DNA of 64,000 bases, taken from JAUSIF01 sp963711595 (GTDB taxonomy: Bacteria > Pseudomonadota > Alphaproteobacteria > Rhizobiales > Xanthobacteraceae). The translations under genes and the position numbers were made by a program. Below, piece after piece: positions 1 to 9,008 of the stretch (the first letter of the stretch is position 1; each line of letters opens with the position of its first letter). Under the pieces are notes generated by a model. It ran no database searches. It was not told the origin of the DNA and saw nothing but the letters and a program-made list of their open reading frames with translations. The stretch spans positions 372,001-436,000 of the forward strand of contig CAVQER010000005.1 of NCBI GenBank assembly GCA_963711595.1, in the 5' to 3' direction.

Positions 1-658
1 AGATCGCTTCCGGGTTGAGGTCCTTTGCGCGCTGCACGAAGGCCGAGAAATCCGGATTGGCGACCGGCATGCGCACGGACCCCACGACTTCGCCGCCGGC
101 TTCCTTGAAGCCGCGGATGAAGGCTTGCTCGGCGTCGTGGCCCGGGCCGTAGTCGGAGACCATCGTGTAGACCTTGCGCACGCCGCTCTTGTGCGCCCAA
201 CCGCCGAACGGCTCCTCCAGCTGCGGGATCGTCAGCGAAGTCCGCGCCATGTAAGGCGACTTCGTCGTGATCACCGAAGTCGCGGCGTTCATGACGACCA
301 TGAACTTCTTTGCTTCCGACGAAATGTCGCCGGCGGCCATCGCATTCGGCGTGAGAATGAAACCGGCAAGCACGTCGACGTTGTCACGCACGACCAATTC
401 TTGAGCGAGGCGTTTCGCGACGTCGGGTGCGACACCACCGGTGTCCTTGCGGATGATCTCGATCTTCTTGCCGGCGACCGTGTCGCCGTTCTGCTTCATG
501 TAAAGATTGATCGCGTTGTCCATCTGCGTCGCGGTGTCCGCGAATTGCCCCGAATAGGGCATGATCAACCCGATCTTGATGGTGTTCTGCGCGTGCACCG
601 GCGCGGCCCAGAGCGAGGCCGCGGCGATTCCCGCAAGCAGGATTGTTCTGCGTTGCAT
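1..658 (-). CDS. ABC transporter periplasmic substrate-binding protein (branched-chain amino acid/amide type), 3' end outside window
   Basis: The visible 219 residues are the N-terminal part of a periplasmic binding protein of the LivK/HAAT family, which captures a small ligand for an ABC importer. The protein opens with a signal peptide (MQRRTILLAGIAAASLWAAP, cleavage near VHAQ) and continues with KIGLIMPYSGQFADTA, the usual first strand and ligand loop. Conserved lobe-1 elements follow, such as the DTGGVAPDVAKRLAQELV and YGPGHDAEQAF regions. The ATG at 658 is preceded by a strong Shine-Dalgarno (GGGAGGAA). The ligand cannot be told from the sequence. The gene is separate from the complete liv operon near 57-62 kb, so this is a second system. 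The C-terminus lies beyond position 1. Confidence 0.9.
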   Translation of the reverse strand, partial: MQRRTILLAGIAAASLWAAPVHAQNTIKIGLIMPYSGQFADTATQMDNAINLYMKQNGDTVAGKKIEIIRKDTGGVAPDVAKRLAQELVVRDNVDVLAGFILTPNAMAAGDISSEAKKFMVVMNAATSVITTKSPYMARTSLTIPQLEEPFGGWAHKSGVRKVYTMVSDYGPGHDAEQAFIRGFKEAGGEVVGSVRMPVANPDFSAFVQRAKDLNPEAI

Positions 659-778
659 TCGTTCCTCCCGGATTTTGTTCGTTCAGCTTGTCCGGACTCT
701 ACTCGGACCGAATCTGGCGGTCGACTCCGCGATAGCAAGCGCCCACTCGAATGGGCACCGCCCCATGGTGCCGCGCTG

Positions 779-1612
779 CTATTTGTTGCAGGGCGCCGAT
801 TTCAGAATTTCCAGGCTGGTCAGATCGCCACGCAGCGCGAAGCCGCCGTAGTCGAGCTTCAACGCTCGACTGATGCCGTTTTCATAGAGCTCGAAGCCGA
901 GCGTATAGGCAGGAGTTCGCTCGCCGGTCCCCTGCTCGAAATAGCTGATCGTCACCGGATAGCGCTTCATCGTCGAAAGCTCGGGCGTACGCGCCGGTTC
1001 CTCGACGGAATCTGCGCCGCTCACGGCGGCGCCGATCACGGCAAGCGTGTCGTAGATTTTCTTTCCGTCGGGCGCCCCATCGTAGACTTTCGTTTCGAGA
1101 ATGCGTTCGCCCGCCGCCCCCGATGCGATCAGCTTGCGCAAATGTTCGGTGGGTAACGCGACGCGGCCTTCGAGCGGAAACGGCGCAGATTTCGGCTTCG
1201 ACAGATGGACGGTGAATCCACCGTCCTTTGCGCGCTCCACCATGCCATCGACATCGTCGCGCAAATCCTGATTGAGATAGTTCTTGGTCTTGAAGCGGTA
1301 GGAATTGGCCTGCCCGTCCTCCCACGTAATGCTGTGGAGGTCGCTCGTCGTCTGGCGCCCCTCACCGCTATCCAGGCGCGTGACCTGCCGCAGGGTGACC
1401 GAATAGCCCTGACACGCATTGCCCGTCACCTCGAACGCGATACGTCCGCTCGCGCGATCGACTTTGGAGCTCGTCTTCGACGGATCGAGTGTCAATTCGT
1501 AGATCGCCCGGTGCGGCGCGAGCGCAGCACCTTGCGCCGCGGCCTCGCCGTTCGCCGCGGCGAAAAGGCCCGCGGCAAATAGAAATAGACAAGCTCTACG
1601 ACTTTCGAACAT
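779..1612 (-). CDS. eipB: EipB-like cell-envelope integrity protein (DUF1849)
   Basis: This 277-residue secreted protein matches the DUF1849/EipB family, periplasmic beta-spiral proteins needed for envelope integrity in Brucella and widespread in Hyphomicrobiales. It begins with a signal peptide (LFLFAAGLFAAANGEAAAQ) and then the family hallmark ALAPHRAIYELTL. Two cysteines, one in GNACQGYSV and one in the C-terminal SAPCNK, correspond to the pair that forms the disulfide in the family. The open frame extends upstream to 1771, but the ATG at 1612 is preferred because it is followed directly by the signal peptide and preceded by GGAG. It is divergent from the RidA gene. Its molecular role is inferred from Brucella work. 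Confidence 0.88.
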   Translation of the reverse strand: MFESRRACLFLFAAGLFAAANGEAAAQGAALAPHRAIYELTLDPSKTSSKVDRASGRIAFEVTGNACQGYSVTLRQVTRLDSGEGRQTTSDLHSITWEDGQANSYRFKTKNYLNQDLRDDVDGMVERAKDGGFTVHLSKPKSAPFPLEGRVALPTEHLRKLIASGAAGERILETKVYDGAPDGKKIYDTLAVIGAAVSGADSVEEPARTPELSTMKRYPVTISYFEQGTGERTPAYTLGFELYENGISRALKLDYGGFALRGDLTSLEILKSAPCNK

Positions 1613-1773
1613 GCCAATGATCTCCGGGCGGTGAGTCCGCAACATAGGTCCCCTCACGGCAGCCGACAACCGGCACCCCGATATGCTTGCCGGCATGGCG
1701 ACGGCGCATTGCCCCGCCCAGTTGCCCTTGGCGGGGCGATCAGCCATGAGTCGCGCAACACAGGGAGACATTG

Positions 1774-2238
1774 ATGGCAGGCAAGGTCGATAAGCGTCTT
1801 GCGGAGCTCGGAATCACACTTCCGACGCCGCCAGTGCCGGTCGCAAACTACGTTCCCACGGTCTTGACTGGTTCCCTTCTCGTCTGTTCGGGACAAGTTT
1901 CGGCCGCGCCGGGCGGCAAGACGATCAAGGGCAAGCTCGGCGCCGACGTGACGCTCGAGCAGGGACAGGAAGCCGCCCGCATCTGTGCGATCAATCTTCT
2001 CGCGCAGGCCAAGGCCGCGCTCGGTGACCTCGATCGCATCCGCCGCTGCGTGCGCCTCGGCGGTTTCATCAACGCGACGCCGACGTTTGCGCAATTGCCG
2101 ATCGTGATGAACGGAGCGTCCGATCTCATGGTCGAGGTGTTGGGCGACGCCGGACGTCACGCGCGTACGACCGTGGGCGTGGCCGAACTGCCGAGCGATG
2201 CCTCGGTGGAAGTTGAAGCCTTGTTCGAGGTTGCCTGA
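1774..2238 (+). CDS. RidA/YjgF-family protein (enamine/imine deaminase-like)
   Basis: This 154-residue cytosolic protein belongs to the larger, about 150-residue subgroup of the RidA superfamily. RidA proteins hydrolyse reactive enamine/imine intermediates. Supporting features are the N-terminal DKRLAELGITLP motif, the SLLVCSGQVSAAPGG strand, and the C-terminal TTVGVAELPSDASVEVEALF block, which replaces the RidA RxxVxxxxLPxxxxVEIE signature. The position of the active-site arginine (R of GRHARTTVG) is plausible. The ATG at 1774 is chosen over an in-frame TTG at 1771; GGAG lies just upstream. The gene is followed after 5 nt by the phosphodiesterase gene, so the two are probably co-transcribed. 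Confidence 0.85.
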   Translation: MAGKVDKRLAELGITLPTPPVPVANYVPTVLTGSLLVCSGQVSAAPGGKTIKGKLGADVTLEQGQEAARICAINLLAQAKAALGDLDRIRRCVRLGGFINATPTFAQLPIVMNGASDLMVEVLGDAGRHARTTVGVAELPSDASVEVEALFEVA

Positions 2239-2243
2239 ACAAA

Positions 2244-2984
2244 ATGGAAGGACTCACCTGGCTGATCGAGCGCCCCATCGCCCATCGCGGACTGCATGGC
2301 AACGGCCTGGTTGAGAACACGCTGGGCGCCGCGGCGGCGGCAGCCGCGGCCAACTATGGAATCGAAGTCGACCTGCAGTTGTCCGCGGACGGCGAAGTCA
2401 TGGTGTTCCACGACACGACGCTCGATCGGGTGACAAAGTCCTCGGGTCCGCTCGCGGCGAAGTCTTCGGCGGAACTGAAAGAGGTCGCATTCCGCGATTG
2501 CGTTGAACGCATTCCAACGCTCCAGGAATTGCTCGATACCGTCGCCGGCCGCACACCCCTCATACTGGAGCTAAAAAGCAAGGGCGACGGCGACACACGC
2601 CTCCCCGCCCGCGTCGCCGAGATCCTTGCCGGCTATGCCGGTCCGGTAGCCGCGATGTCGTTCGACCCGGAACTGGTGATCGCGCTCCGCAAATTCGCAC
2701 CAGGCCTGCCACGAGGTATCGTGGCCGAACGCTATTACGATCACCCCGACTGGAAGGGACTCAGCGCAGGGGAGAAATTCCGGCTCGGAAATCTGTTGCA
2801 TATGCCGAAGACCAGTCCTCACTTCATCGCCTACTATGTCCGCGACCTTCCATCGTTCGCGCCGTTGCTTGCGCGCTACCTTCTCGGCATGAAACTTCTC
2901 ACCTGGACGGTGCGATCCGAGAGCGATCGGAAGCGCGCCAGTCGGTGGGCGAATCAGATGATTTTCGAGGGCTTCCGGCCCTAG
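2244..2984 (+). CDS. Glycerophosphodiester phosphodiesterase family protein
   Basis: A 246-residue member of the GDPD family, which hydrolyses glycerophosphodiesters to sn-glycerol 3-phosphate plus an alcohol. The catalytic elements are visible: the HRGLHGNGLVENT start (His-Arg plus Glu-Asn), EVDLQLSADG carrying the metal-binding Glu and Asp, and VMVFHD with the second catalytic His. The LILELKSKGD strand supplies a further metal ligand. There is no signal peptide, so it is probably cytosolic like UgpQ. The ATG at 2244 lies 5 nt after the RidA stop. Length and motif order match the short bacterial class. The physiological substrate is not known. Confidence 0.9.
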   Translation: MEGLTWLIERPIAHRGLHGNGLVENTLGAAAAAAAANYGIEVDLQLSADGEVMVFHDTTLDRVTKSSGPLAAKSSAELKEVAFRDCVERIPTLQELLDTVAGRTPLILELKSKGDGDTRLPARVAEILAGYAGPVAAMSFDPELVIALRKFAPGLPRGIVAERYYDHPDWKGLSAGEKFRLGNLLHMPKTSPHFIAYYVRDLPSFAPLLARYLLGMKLLTWTVRSESDRKRASRWANQMIFEGFRP

Positions 2985-3016
2985 ACTGCGGGAGTCTCGG
3001 TCCCCAAGTCACAATC

Positions 3017-4291
3017 ATGAGCAGCGATATCAAGTTGCGCGTTCGCATCGAGCCGTCCATCCGGAACATCAAGCCGGCGGACTGGGACGCATGCGCGCAC
3101 GCGGACATGAATTTGCTTTCATCGCACCCGACCAAGCCCCCGCGCTCAAAATCGGAATCGGTTTCTCAAGTCGATGAATCGCTTTCTCACTTCGATCCCC
3201 ATAACCCTTTCGGGTCACATGCTTTTTTGGCGTCGCTGGAGGAATCTGGCGCCGTCGCAGCGCGCACCGGTTGGCAACCGCAACACGTCGTCGTCGAGAG
3301 CGATGCCGGTGAAATCCTCGCGGTGATGCCCTGCTATCTCAAGAGTCACTCGCAGGGCGAATACGTTTTCGATCACGGCTGGGCCGAGGCCTACGAGCGC
3401 GCGGGCGGCGACTACTATCCGAAACTGCAGGCTTCAGTGCCGTTCACGCCGGTGACCGGCCCGCGCCTGCTCGTCCGCTCAGGCGCGCAGGCAGACACCG
3501 CGCGGGAGGCTCTGGTTGCCGGTGCAGTCGAGCTTGCGAAGCTTCGCAATGCTTCGTCGTTGCACGTTACGTTTCCGACCGAGGCCGAGTGGGATTATCT
3601 GACACGCGTAGGCTTGCTCGCACGCACCGACCGGCAATTCCACTGGCTCAATCACGGTTACAAGAGTTTCGACGATTTTCTCGCCGCCCTCTCCTCGCGC
3701 AAACGGAAAACCGTCCGGAGGGAGCGCGAGGAAGGACAAAGCGGCGTCGAGATTGTCCAGCTGAGCGGCGCCGAACTGACCGAGCCGGTCTGGGACGCGT
3801 TCTTCGACTTCTACATGGACACCGGCTCGCGCAAGTGGGGGCGGCCCTATCTCAACCGTCCGTTCTTCTCGATCGTCGGCCGTGCCATGGGCGACCGCAT
3901 CGTGCTGGTGATGGCGCGGCGGGGCCGGCGGTGGATTGCCGGTGCGCTCAACTTCCTGGGCGCGCAGACGATTTACGGGCGCTACTGGGGAGCGATCGAG
4001 CACCGGCCGTTCCTGCACTTCGAGCTCTGCTACTACCAGGCGATCGAATACGCGATCAGGCACGGACTCGCTCGCGTCGAAGCCGGCGCGCAAGGCCCTC
4101 ACAAGCTCGCGCGCGGTTACGTGCCCGTTACCACTTACTCTTCGCACTACATTGTCGATCCTGGCTTCCGGCGCGCCGTCGCCGACTATCTCGCGCACGA
4201 GCGGAGGCATGTCGAGACCGAGGCAACAGAGCTTGCGGCTCTGGCGCCTTTCCGCAAAGATGCAGCGCCGACCGGAGGCAAAAATGGCTGA
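3017..4291 (+). CDS. GNAT/FemAB-like peptidogalycan biosynthesis family protein (PF04339 type)
   Basis: A 424-residue protein of the FemAB-like GNAT superfamily annotated as 'peptidogalycan biosynthesis/recognition'; biochemical function is unproven. Recognisable elements are the N-terminal IKPADWDAC motif, NPFGSHAFLASLEESG, RTGWQPQHVVV, and a C-terminal acetyltransferase-like half with KRKTVRREREE, YGRYWGA, HFELCYYQAIEYAI and the GLARVEAGAQGPHKLARGY block typical of the family. The open frame extends to 2945, but the ATG at 3017 avoids overlap with the upstream phosphodiesterase. The stop overlaps the start of the HIT gene by 8 nt, which suggests translational coupling. Confidence 0.85.
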   Translation: MSSDIKLRVRIEPSIRNIKPADWDACAHADMNLLSSHPTKPPRSKSESVSQVDESLSHFDPHNPFGSHAFLASLEESGAVAARTGWQPQHVVVESDAGEILAVMPCYLKSHSQGEYVFDHGWAEAYERAGGDYYPKLQASVPFTPVTGPRLLVRSGAQADTAREALVAGAVELAKLRNASSLHVTFPTEAEWDYLTRVGLLARTDRQFHWLNHGYKSFDDFLAALSSRKRKTVRREREEGQSGVEIVQLSGAELTEPVWDAFFDFYMDTGSRKWGRPYLNRPFFSIVGRAMGDRIVLVMARRGRRWIAGALNFLGAQTIYGRYWGAIEHRPFLHFELCYYQAIEYAIRHGLARVEAGAQGPHKLARGYVPVTTYSSHYIVDPGFRRAVADYLAHERRHVETEATELAALAPFRKDAAPTGGKNG

Positions 4292-4712
4292 CTACGACGC
4301 GAACAATCTTTTTGCGAAAATTCTGCGAGGCGACCTTCCCGCTTACAAAGTTTACGAAGACGAAAAGGCGCTCGCGTTCCTCGACATCATGCCGCGCGCG
4401 CCCGGACACACGCTGGTGCTGCCGAAAACTCCCGCGCGCAACCTGCTCGACATCGCCCCCGCCGATCTCGCGCACGTGCATCAGGTCGCGCAAAAAGTAG
4501 CCAAGGCCGCGATGAAAACCTTCGACGCGGAAGGAATCACCATTCAACAGTTCAACGAAAAGGCCGGGGGCCAGGTGGTGTTCCACCTGCACGTCCATGT
4601 CATCCCGCGCAAGGAGGGCGTCGCCTTGAAGCCGCCGGCGAGTGAGAAGGAAAAGCCGGAAGTGCTGACGGAACAGGCTGAAAAACTGAAGGCAGCCCTG
4701 GCACAGGGTTGA
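4284..4712 (+). CDS. HIT family nucleotide-binding protein
   Basis: A 142-residue histidine-triad hydrolase of the Hint branch, expected to act on nucleoside phosphoramidates or dinucleotides in the cytosol. The HIT signature is clear: VVFHLHVHVIPR (His-x-His-x-His). N-terminal family motifs are also present (IFAKILRGDLPAYKVYEDE, LAFLDIMPRAPGHTLVLPK). The ATG lies inside the last codons of the upstream GNAT gene. It is the last gene of a four-gene plus-strand run (RidA, GDPD, GNAT, HIT) and converges on azlD only 4 nt away. No terminator hairpin is evident in that 4-nt gap. Confidence 0.93.
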   Translation: MADYDANNLFAKILRGDLPAYKVYEDEKALAFLDIMPRAPGHTLVLPKTPARNLLDIAPADLAHVHQVAQKVAKAAMKTFDAEGITIQQFNEKAGGQVVFHLHVHVIPRKEGVALKPPASEKEKPEVLTEQAEKLKAALAQG

Positions 4713-4716
4713 GCGC

Positions 4717-5058
4717 TCAGCCCACGTACCACGCGCCGGCGATGATCACGATCTCGCCGAACAAGATTCCGAGAAATACCGAACGACGCGCGAGCAGATA
4801 GACGAGAAATCCGCCCGCGACTGCGCCGATTCGTATCGCGAGCGGGATCGCAACAAGTTCGCCCGGCGGGATCAAGACCAGACGCGCGACCACGGCTGCA
4901 AGCAATGCGGTAGCTACCGCACGCACGAGGATCAGCACTTCGCTGTCTTCGTCGAGCCCGCGCACGAACACGACAGCAAGCGAGCGCCAGATCTCCGTCG
5001 GCAAAAAGCCGGCGAGAATCACAAGCAGGTACGGCCAGAGCGCGGTGTCGATCGTCAT
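4717..5058 (-). CDS. azlD: AzlD family branched-chain amino acid transport subunit
   Basis: This 113-residue membrane protein is the small subunit of an AzlCD-type exporter, which in characterised bacteria exports branched-chain amino acids. It has about three to four hydrophobic helices, with PYLLVILAGFLPTEIWR at the N-terminus and a C-terminal pair. The ATG at 5058 overlaps the azlC stop as ATGA, so the two are translationally coupled. Length is normal for AzlD. Substrate assignment rests on family knowledge only. Confidence 0.88.
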   Translation of the reverse strand: MTIDTALWPYLLVILAGFLPTEIWRSLAVVFVRGLDEDSEVLILVRAVATALLAAVVARLVLIPPGELVAIPLAIRIGAVAGGFLVYLLARRSVFLGILFGEIVIIAGAWYVG

Positions 5059-5810
5059 TGCCGCCTCTTCAAGAGACGGTGCGCGCCCCACGCCGCAACT
5101 CCGCCGATCAGGCCGGTCCACAACAGGTCGAGCCTTCCGCCAAATTCCGCCATCAGCGGCGCGAGCAGAAGGCCGAACAACAGCGCGAGGCGGTCGACGA
5201 GATCGCGCGCGTTGTGCGAAAGCTGGATAAGGAATGAGAGCGGTGTAAGAAACAACAAGCCGATTGCCAGCGCACGCGGCAACGTTCCCGCCAGGTGGTA
5301 GCCGATCGCGGTCGAGATCATGGACGAGACGACGAGCGTCAGCGCGAGCCCGAAGAAAAACGGCAGCCTCGCCTCGTTCTGCAACTTCGGCAGGTGACGC
5401 ATGCCTTCGATCCAAGCAGTCACTGCGACGAAGTGGGCAGCGAGGAACTGAACGCCCATTCCGCGACGTTGTCCGCGCAGGTACGGCAGGATCGCGGCGG
5501 TCATCGGGAACAGGCGTACCGAGGAAAGTCCGACCGCGAGCGCGATCACGGGCGCGGCATTGCCGGCCGCATAGCCGCCGACGAGGAGCACCTGCGCCGG
5601 CAACGCCCACACCAGGAGCGTCGAGAGAATCGCGGCGCCGATCGGAAACCCGATGTCGCGGATGAGGCCGCCGAATCCGATGAAGCTCGCGAACAGCACG
5701 GCGCCCTGGATCGACGTTGCAGCGGTCCAAATCCCCTGCCCGACCCAATGACCTGCGCCCGGCGAAGGCGCGGACGGTTCATCGTCAGGAGATGAAGGAG
5801 CGTTCGACAC
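5055..5810 (-). CDS. azlC: AzlC family ABC transporter permease-like protein
   Basis: The 251-residue large subunit of the AzlCD exporter pair. After a hydrophilic Pro/Ser-rich N-terminus (about 35 residues) it shows the AzlC fold with five to six hydrophobic helices and family motifs such as SFIGFGGLIRDIGFPIG, VRLFPMTAAILP and HFVAVTAWIEGM. It is transcribed ahead of azlD with a 4-nt overlap. The gene starts 77 nt downstream of the clpA stop on the same strand, so it may share that transcript, although a separate promoter is possible. Probable role: export of branched-chain or similar amino acids. Confidence 0.88.
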   Translation of the reverse strand: MSNAPSSPDDEPSAPSPGAGHWVGQGIWTAATSIQGAVLFASFIGFGGLIRDIGFPIGAAILSTLLVWALPAQVLLVGGYAAGNAAPVIALAVGLSSVRLFPMTAAILPYLRGQRRGMGVQFLAAHFVAVTAWIEGMRHLPKLQNEARLPFFFGLALTLVVSSMISTAIGYHLAGTLPRALAIGLLFLTPLSFLIQLSHNARDLVDRLALLFGLLLAPLMAEFGGRLDLLWTGLIGGVAAWGAHRLLKRRQ

Positions 5811-5887
5811 GGTCGGATATTAGCCGCCTCCGCGCGTGCCCGCGCTCAGGGCGTTGCGAATGCCAGCTCTGCGGAAACTGCAGGCGG

Positions 5888-8323
5888 CTACGCCCGGACG
5901 AGTGGGACCTTCGGAACGGGGCTGCCCGGCTTCGGCGGTCCGCCGCCGTTGTCTCCACCGGGCTTCTTGGATTTAGGCTTCGACCGCAGCACCGTGCGCC
6001 GCTTCTTCTTCGGCGGCACGCGCTCCGGCCGCGGCGTAATCCGGCCCTCGAGATACTCGAATCCGAGATCTTTCGTGCCGTCCTCCGCGGTCCGCATGAT
6101 GACGCGCACGTGCCCGCCGGTCTTCAGTTTGCCGAACAGGACCTCGTCCGAGAGCGGCTTCTTGATGTGCTCCTGAATCAGCCGCGACATCGGCCGCGCG
6201 CCCATGGATTCGTCATAGCCGCGGGTGACGAGCCAGTCCGCGGCTTCCGGCGAAAGATCGATCGACACCGCGCGATCGGCGAGCTGCGCCTCGAGCTGCA
6301 AAACGAACTTCTGCACCACGCGCTTGATCACCTCCGGCGGGAGGTGCGCGAACGTGATGGTCGCGTCCAGACGATTGCGGAACTCGGGCGTGAACAGGCG
6401 GTTGATCGCCTCCAGGTCGTCGCCTTCGCGCTTCGAGCGCGTGAAACCGTAGGCCGCGCGCGCCATGTCGGCGGCACCCGCGTTCGTTGTCATGATCAAG
6501 ATCACATTGCGGAAGTCGACTTGCTTGCCGTTGTGATCGGTCAGCTTCCCGTGGTCCATGACCTGCAGGAGAATGTTGAACAGATCCGGATGCGCCTTCT
6601 CGATCTCGTCGAGAAGCAGCACACAATGCGGAGTTTGATCGACGTTGTCCGTGAGCAGACCGCCCTGGTCAAAGCCGACATAGCCAGGCGGCGCGCCGAT
6701 CAGGCGCGAGACCGTGTGACGCTCCATGTACTCGGACATGTCGAAGCGGTGGATCGGCACGCCGAGTGACGCCGCTAGCTGCCGCGCGACCTCAGTCTTG
6801 CCGACGCCGGTCGGGCCCGAGAACAGATACGCGCCGATCGGCTTCTCCGGCTCGCGCAAGCCTGCGCGCGCGAGTTTGATCGCGGAGGAAAGCGCGTCGA
6901 TCGCCTTGTCCTGGCCGTAGACGACGCGCTTGAGATTGGCCTCGAGATTGATCAGCACCTCAGCGTCGTCCTTGGAGACGGTCTTCGGCGGGACGCGCGC
7001 CATCGTCGCGACGGTCGCTTCGATCTCCTTCACGCCAATCGTCTTTTTCCGCCTCGTTTCCGGCACTAGCATCTGCGCCGCGCCTAACTCGTCGATCACG
7101 TCGATCGCCTTGTCCGGCAGCTTGCGGTCATGGATATAACGGACCGATAGATCGACGGCAGCCTTGATCGCGTCGGCGGTGTATCGCAGTCGGTGATACT
7201 CTTCGAAATACGGCTTCAAGCCCTTCAGGATCTCGATCGCATCCGCCGGCGAAGGTTCGTTGACGTCGATCTTCTGGAATCGGCGCACGAGTGCGCGGTC
7301 CTTCTCGAAGTACTGGCGGTACTCCTTGTAGGTCGTCGACCCGATGCAGCGCAGCGTTCCCGACGCCAGCGCTGGCTTCAACAGGTTCGACGCGTCCATC
7401 GCGCCGCCTGACGTGGCGCCCGCACCGATCACGGTGTGGATCTCATCGATGAACACGATCGAGTTCGGATACGCTTCGAGCTCCTTGATCACCTGCTTGA
7501 GGCGCTCTTCGAAATCGCCGCGATAGCGCGTGCCGGCAAGCAACGTGCCCATGTCGAGCGCGAATACCGTCGACGTCTTCAGAACGTCGGGCACGTCGCC
7601 CATCACGATGCGGCGCGCGAGACCCTCCGCAATCGCCGTCTTACCCACCCCGGGGTCACCGACGAACAGCGGATTGTTCTTCTGGCGGCGGCACAGCACC
7701 TGAATCGTGCGCGCAATCTCGTTCTCGCGCCCGATCAGCGGATCGATCTTTCCGTCGCGCGCCTTCTTGTTGAGATTGACGCAATACGCATCGAGCGCGT
7801 CGGCTTTCTTCTTGCCGTCCTCGCCCGGCTTCGTGTCGGTGTCGTCCTCGACGCCGCGCACCGGCTTCGATTCCGACATGCCCGGCCGCTTCGCGATCCC
7901 GTGGCTGATATAGTTCACGGCGTCGTAGCGCGTCATGTCCTGCTCTTGCAGGAAGTACGCGGCATGGCTCTCGCGCTCCGCGAAAATCGCAACGAGAACG
8001 TTCGCGCCAGTCACCTCCTCGCGCCCGGATGACTGGACGTGGATCACCGCGCGCTGGATCACGCGCTGGAAACCGGCGGTCGGCTTCGAGTCGTCGCTCG
8101 CGTCCATGACGAGATTGTCGAGTTCGCCATCGATGTAGTCGACGAGATTGCGCTTGAGACGGTCGATATCGACGTTGCACGCGCGCATCACCGCTGCGGC
8201 GTCCTGATCGTCGGTCAGCGCCAGCAGCAGGTGCTCGAGCGTCGCGTACTCGTGGTGGCGCTCGTTGGCGAGCGCCAGTGCTCGGTGCAGCGATTGCTCC
8301 AGGCTACGCGAAAACGTCGGCAT
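5888..8323 (-). CDS. clpA: ATP-dependent Clp protease ATP-binding subunit ClpA
   Basis: An 811-residue AAA+ unfoldase that feeds substrates to ClpP. The order is a double Clp-N domain (residues 1-145), a first AAA+ module with Walker A GDPGVGKT (about residues 222-229) and Walker B VFIDEIHT, then a second module with Walker A GPTGVGKT and Walker B CVLLLDEIEKAH, then the C-terminal small domain. There is no long coiled-coil M domain, which separates ClpA from ClpB. A ClpP-docking loop candidate is the YGF in the region after AARAAYGFTRSKR. The last 40 residues are a basic, Pro/Gly-rich extension. The adaptor gene clpS lies 25 nt upstream on the same strand. Confidence 0.97.
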   Translation of the reverse strand: MPTFSRSLEQSLHRALALANERHHEYATLEHLLLALTDDQDAAAVMRACNVDIDRLKRNLVDYIDGELDNLVMDASDDSKPTAGFQRVIQRAVIHVQSSGREEVTGANVLVAIFAERESHAAYFLQEQDMTRYDAVNYISHGIAKRPGMSESKPVRGVEDDTDTKPGEDGKKKADALDAYCVNLNKKARDGKIDPLIGRENEIARTIQVLCRRQKNNPLFVGDPGVGKTAIAEGLARRIVMGDVPDVLKTSTVFALDMGTLLAGTRYRGDFEERLKQVIKELEAYPNSIVFIDEIHTVIGAGATSGGAMDASNLLKPALASGTLRCIGSTTYKEYRQYFEKDRALVRRFQKIDVNEPSPADAIEILKGLKPYFEEYHRLRYTADAIKAAVDLSVRYIHDRKLPDKAIDVIDELGAAQMLVPETRRKKTIGVKEIEATVATMARVPPKTVSKDDAEVLINLEANLKRVVYGQDKAIDALSSAIKLARAGLREPEKPIGAYLFSGPTGVGKTEVARQLAASLGVPIHRFDMSEYMERHTVSRLIGAPPGYVGFDQGGLLTDNVDQTPHCVLLLDEIEKAHPDLFNILLQVMDHGKLTDHNGKQVDFRNVILIMTTNAGAADMARAAYGFTRSKREGDDLEAINRLFTPEFRNRLDATITFAHLPPEVIKRVVQKFVLQLEAQLADRAVSIDLSPEAADWLVTRGYDESMGARPMSRLIQEHIKKPLSDEVLFGKLKTGGHVRVIMRTAEDGTKDLGFEYLEGRITPRPERVPPKKKRRTVLRSKPKSKKPGGDNGGGPPKPGSPVPKVPLVRA

Positions 8324-8348
8324 TAGTTCCTCGTCCCGTGAACCTCGA

Positions 8349-8684
8349 TCATTTCTTTTCCATCACGCATTGTAAAGGATGCTGATGCTTGCGCGAGAAA
8401 TCCATCACCTGCGTGACTTTCGTCTCCGCCACTTCGTACGTGAAAACGCCACATTCCCCGACTCCGTTCTGGTGAACGTGGAGCATGATTCGTGTCGCGT
8501 CCTCTCTCGATTTGTTGAAGAAGCGCTCCAACACGTGCACCACGAATTCCATCGGCGTGTAGTCGTCATTCAGCAGCAACACCCGGTAGAGATTCGGCCG
8601 CTTCGTCTGCGGCTTGACCCGGGTGATGACCGACGTCCCTGTCCCTTCTTCATTCTTGCGTCGCGTACCGTCCTCGTTAGCCAT
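8349..8684 (-). CDS. clpS: ClpS adaptor for ClpAP (N-end rule)
   Basis: A small adaptor that binds the ClpA N-domain and delivers N-degron substrates. The core is unmistakable: YRVLLLNDDYTPMEFVVHVL, then FFNKSREDATRIMLHVH, GVGECGVFTYEVAETK and HPLQCVMEK. The Asp-Asp and His residues of the N-degron pocket are present. I chose the ATG at 8684 (111 residues) because its flexible N-terminus matches alphaproteobacterial ClpS length. An in-frame ATG at 8741 (130 residues) cannot be excluded, since neither has a strong Shine-Dalgarno. It forms an operon with clpA. Confidence 0.95.
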   Translation of the reverse strand: MANEDGTRRKNEEGTGTSVITRVKPQTKRPNLYRVLLLNDDYTPMEFVVHVLERFFNKSREDATRIMLHVHQNGVGECGVFTYEVAETKVTQVMDFSRKHQHPLQCVMEKK

Positions 8685-8896
8685 CCGGTGAGCGGCGCCG
8701 CGGGGCAAGAGCGAAATCAGTCGAAGCGCGGGCCGGTTCATGGATGCTGAATGCCAAATTCGGCTGGGACGCACGGGTTCCTTGGGGCTTGGCCCCCGCT
8801 GCAGGCAGCGGAGTACCAGATCATAGGGTAGCGGGAGCGGCCGGCCTAGCCGCCGGGACCGCACCAATCACCCGAATTTTAGCGATCTCGCTGCCC

Positions 8897-8908
8897 GTAG
8901 TTAACTAC
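8897..8908. promoter_or_regulatory. 12-bp perfect palindrome upstream of the TadG-like gene
   Basis: GTAGTTAACTAC is a perfect inverted repeat in the 324-nt divergent region between clpS and the first TadG-like gene. It contains a TTAAC core reminiscent of a CtrA half site, but the second half site at the correct spacing is missing. It may be a dyad operator or chance. Confidence 0.25.
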
Positions 8909-9008
8909 CTAGGTCGATCCGGCAATTTCGCAAGAATGTCTGCGATTCGCGCAATAAGCGGTCAAGGAACCCGGGCGCACTGTGGCAGCAAGCCGCCGGG
9001 AGCCTGCC

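Noticed and set aside
2945..3016. Upstream start for the FemAB-like gene
   Set aside because: It would overlap the phosphodiesterase gene; the ATG at 3017 begins the recognised family region.
8982..9008. GTG start for the first TadG-like gene
   Set aside because: The ATG at 9009 has GGGAG and aligns with the start of its paralog.
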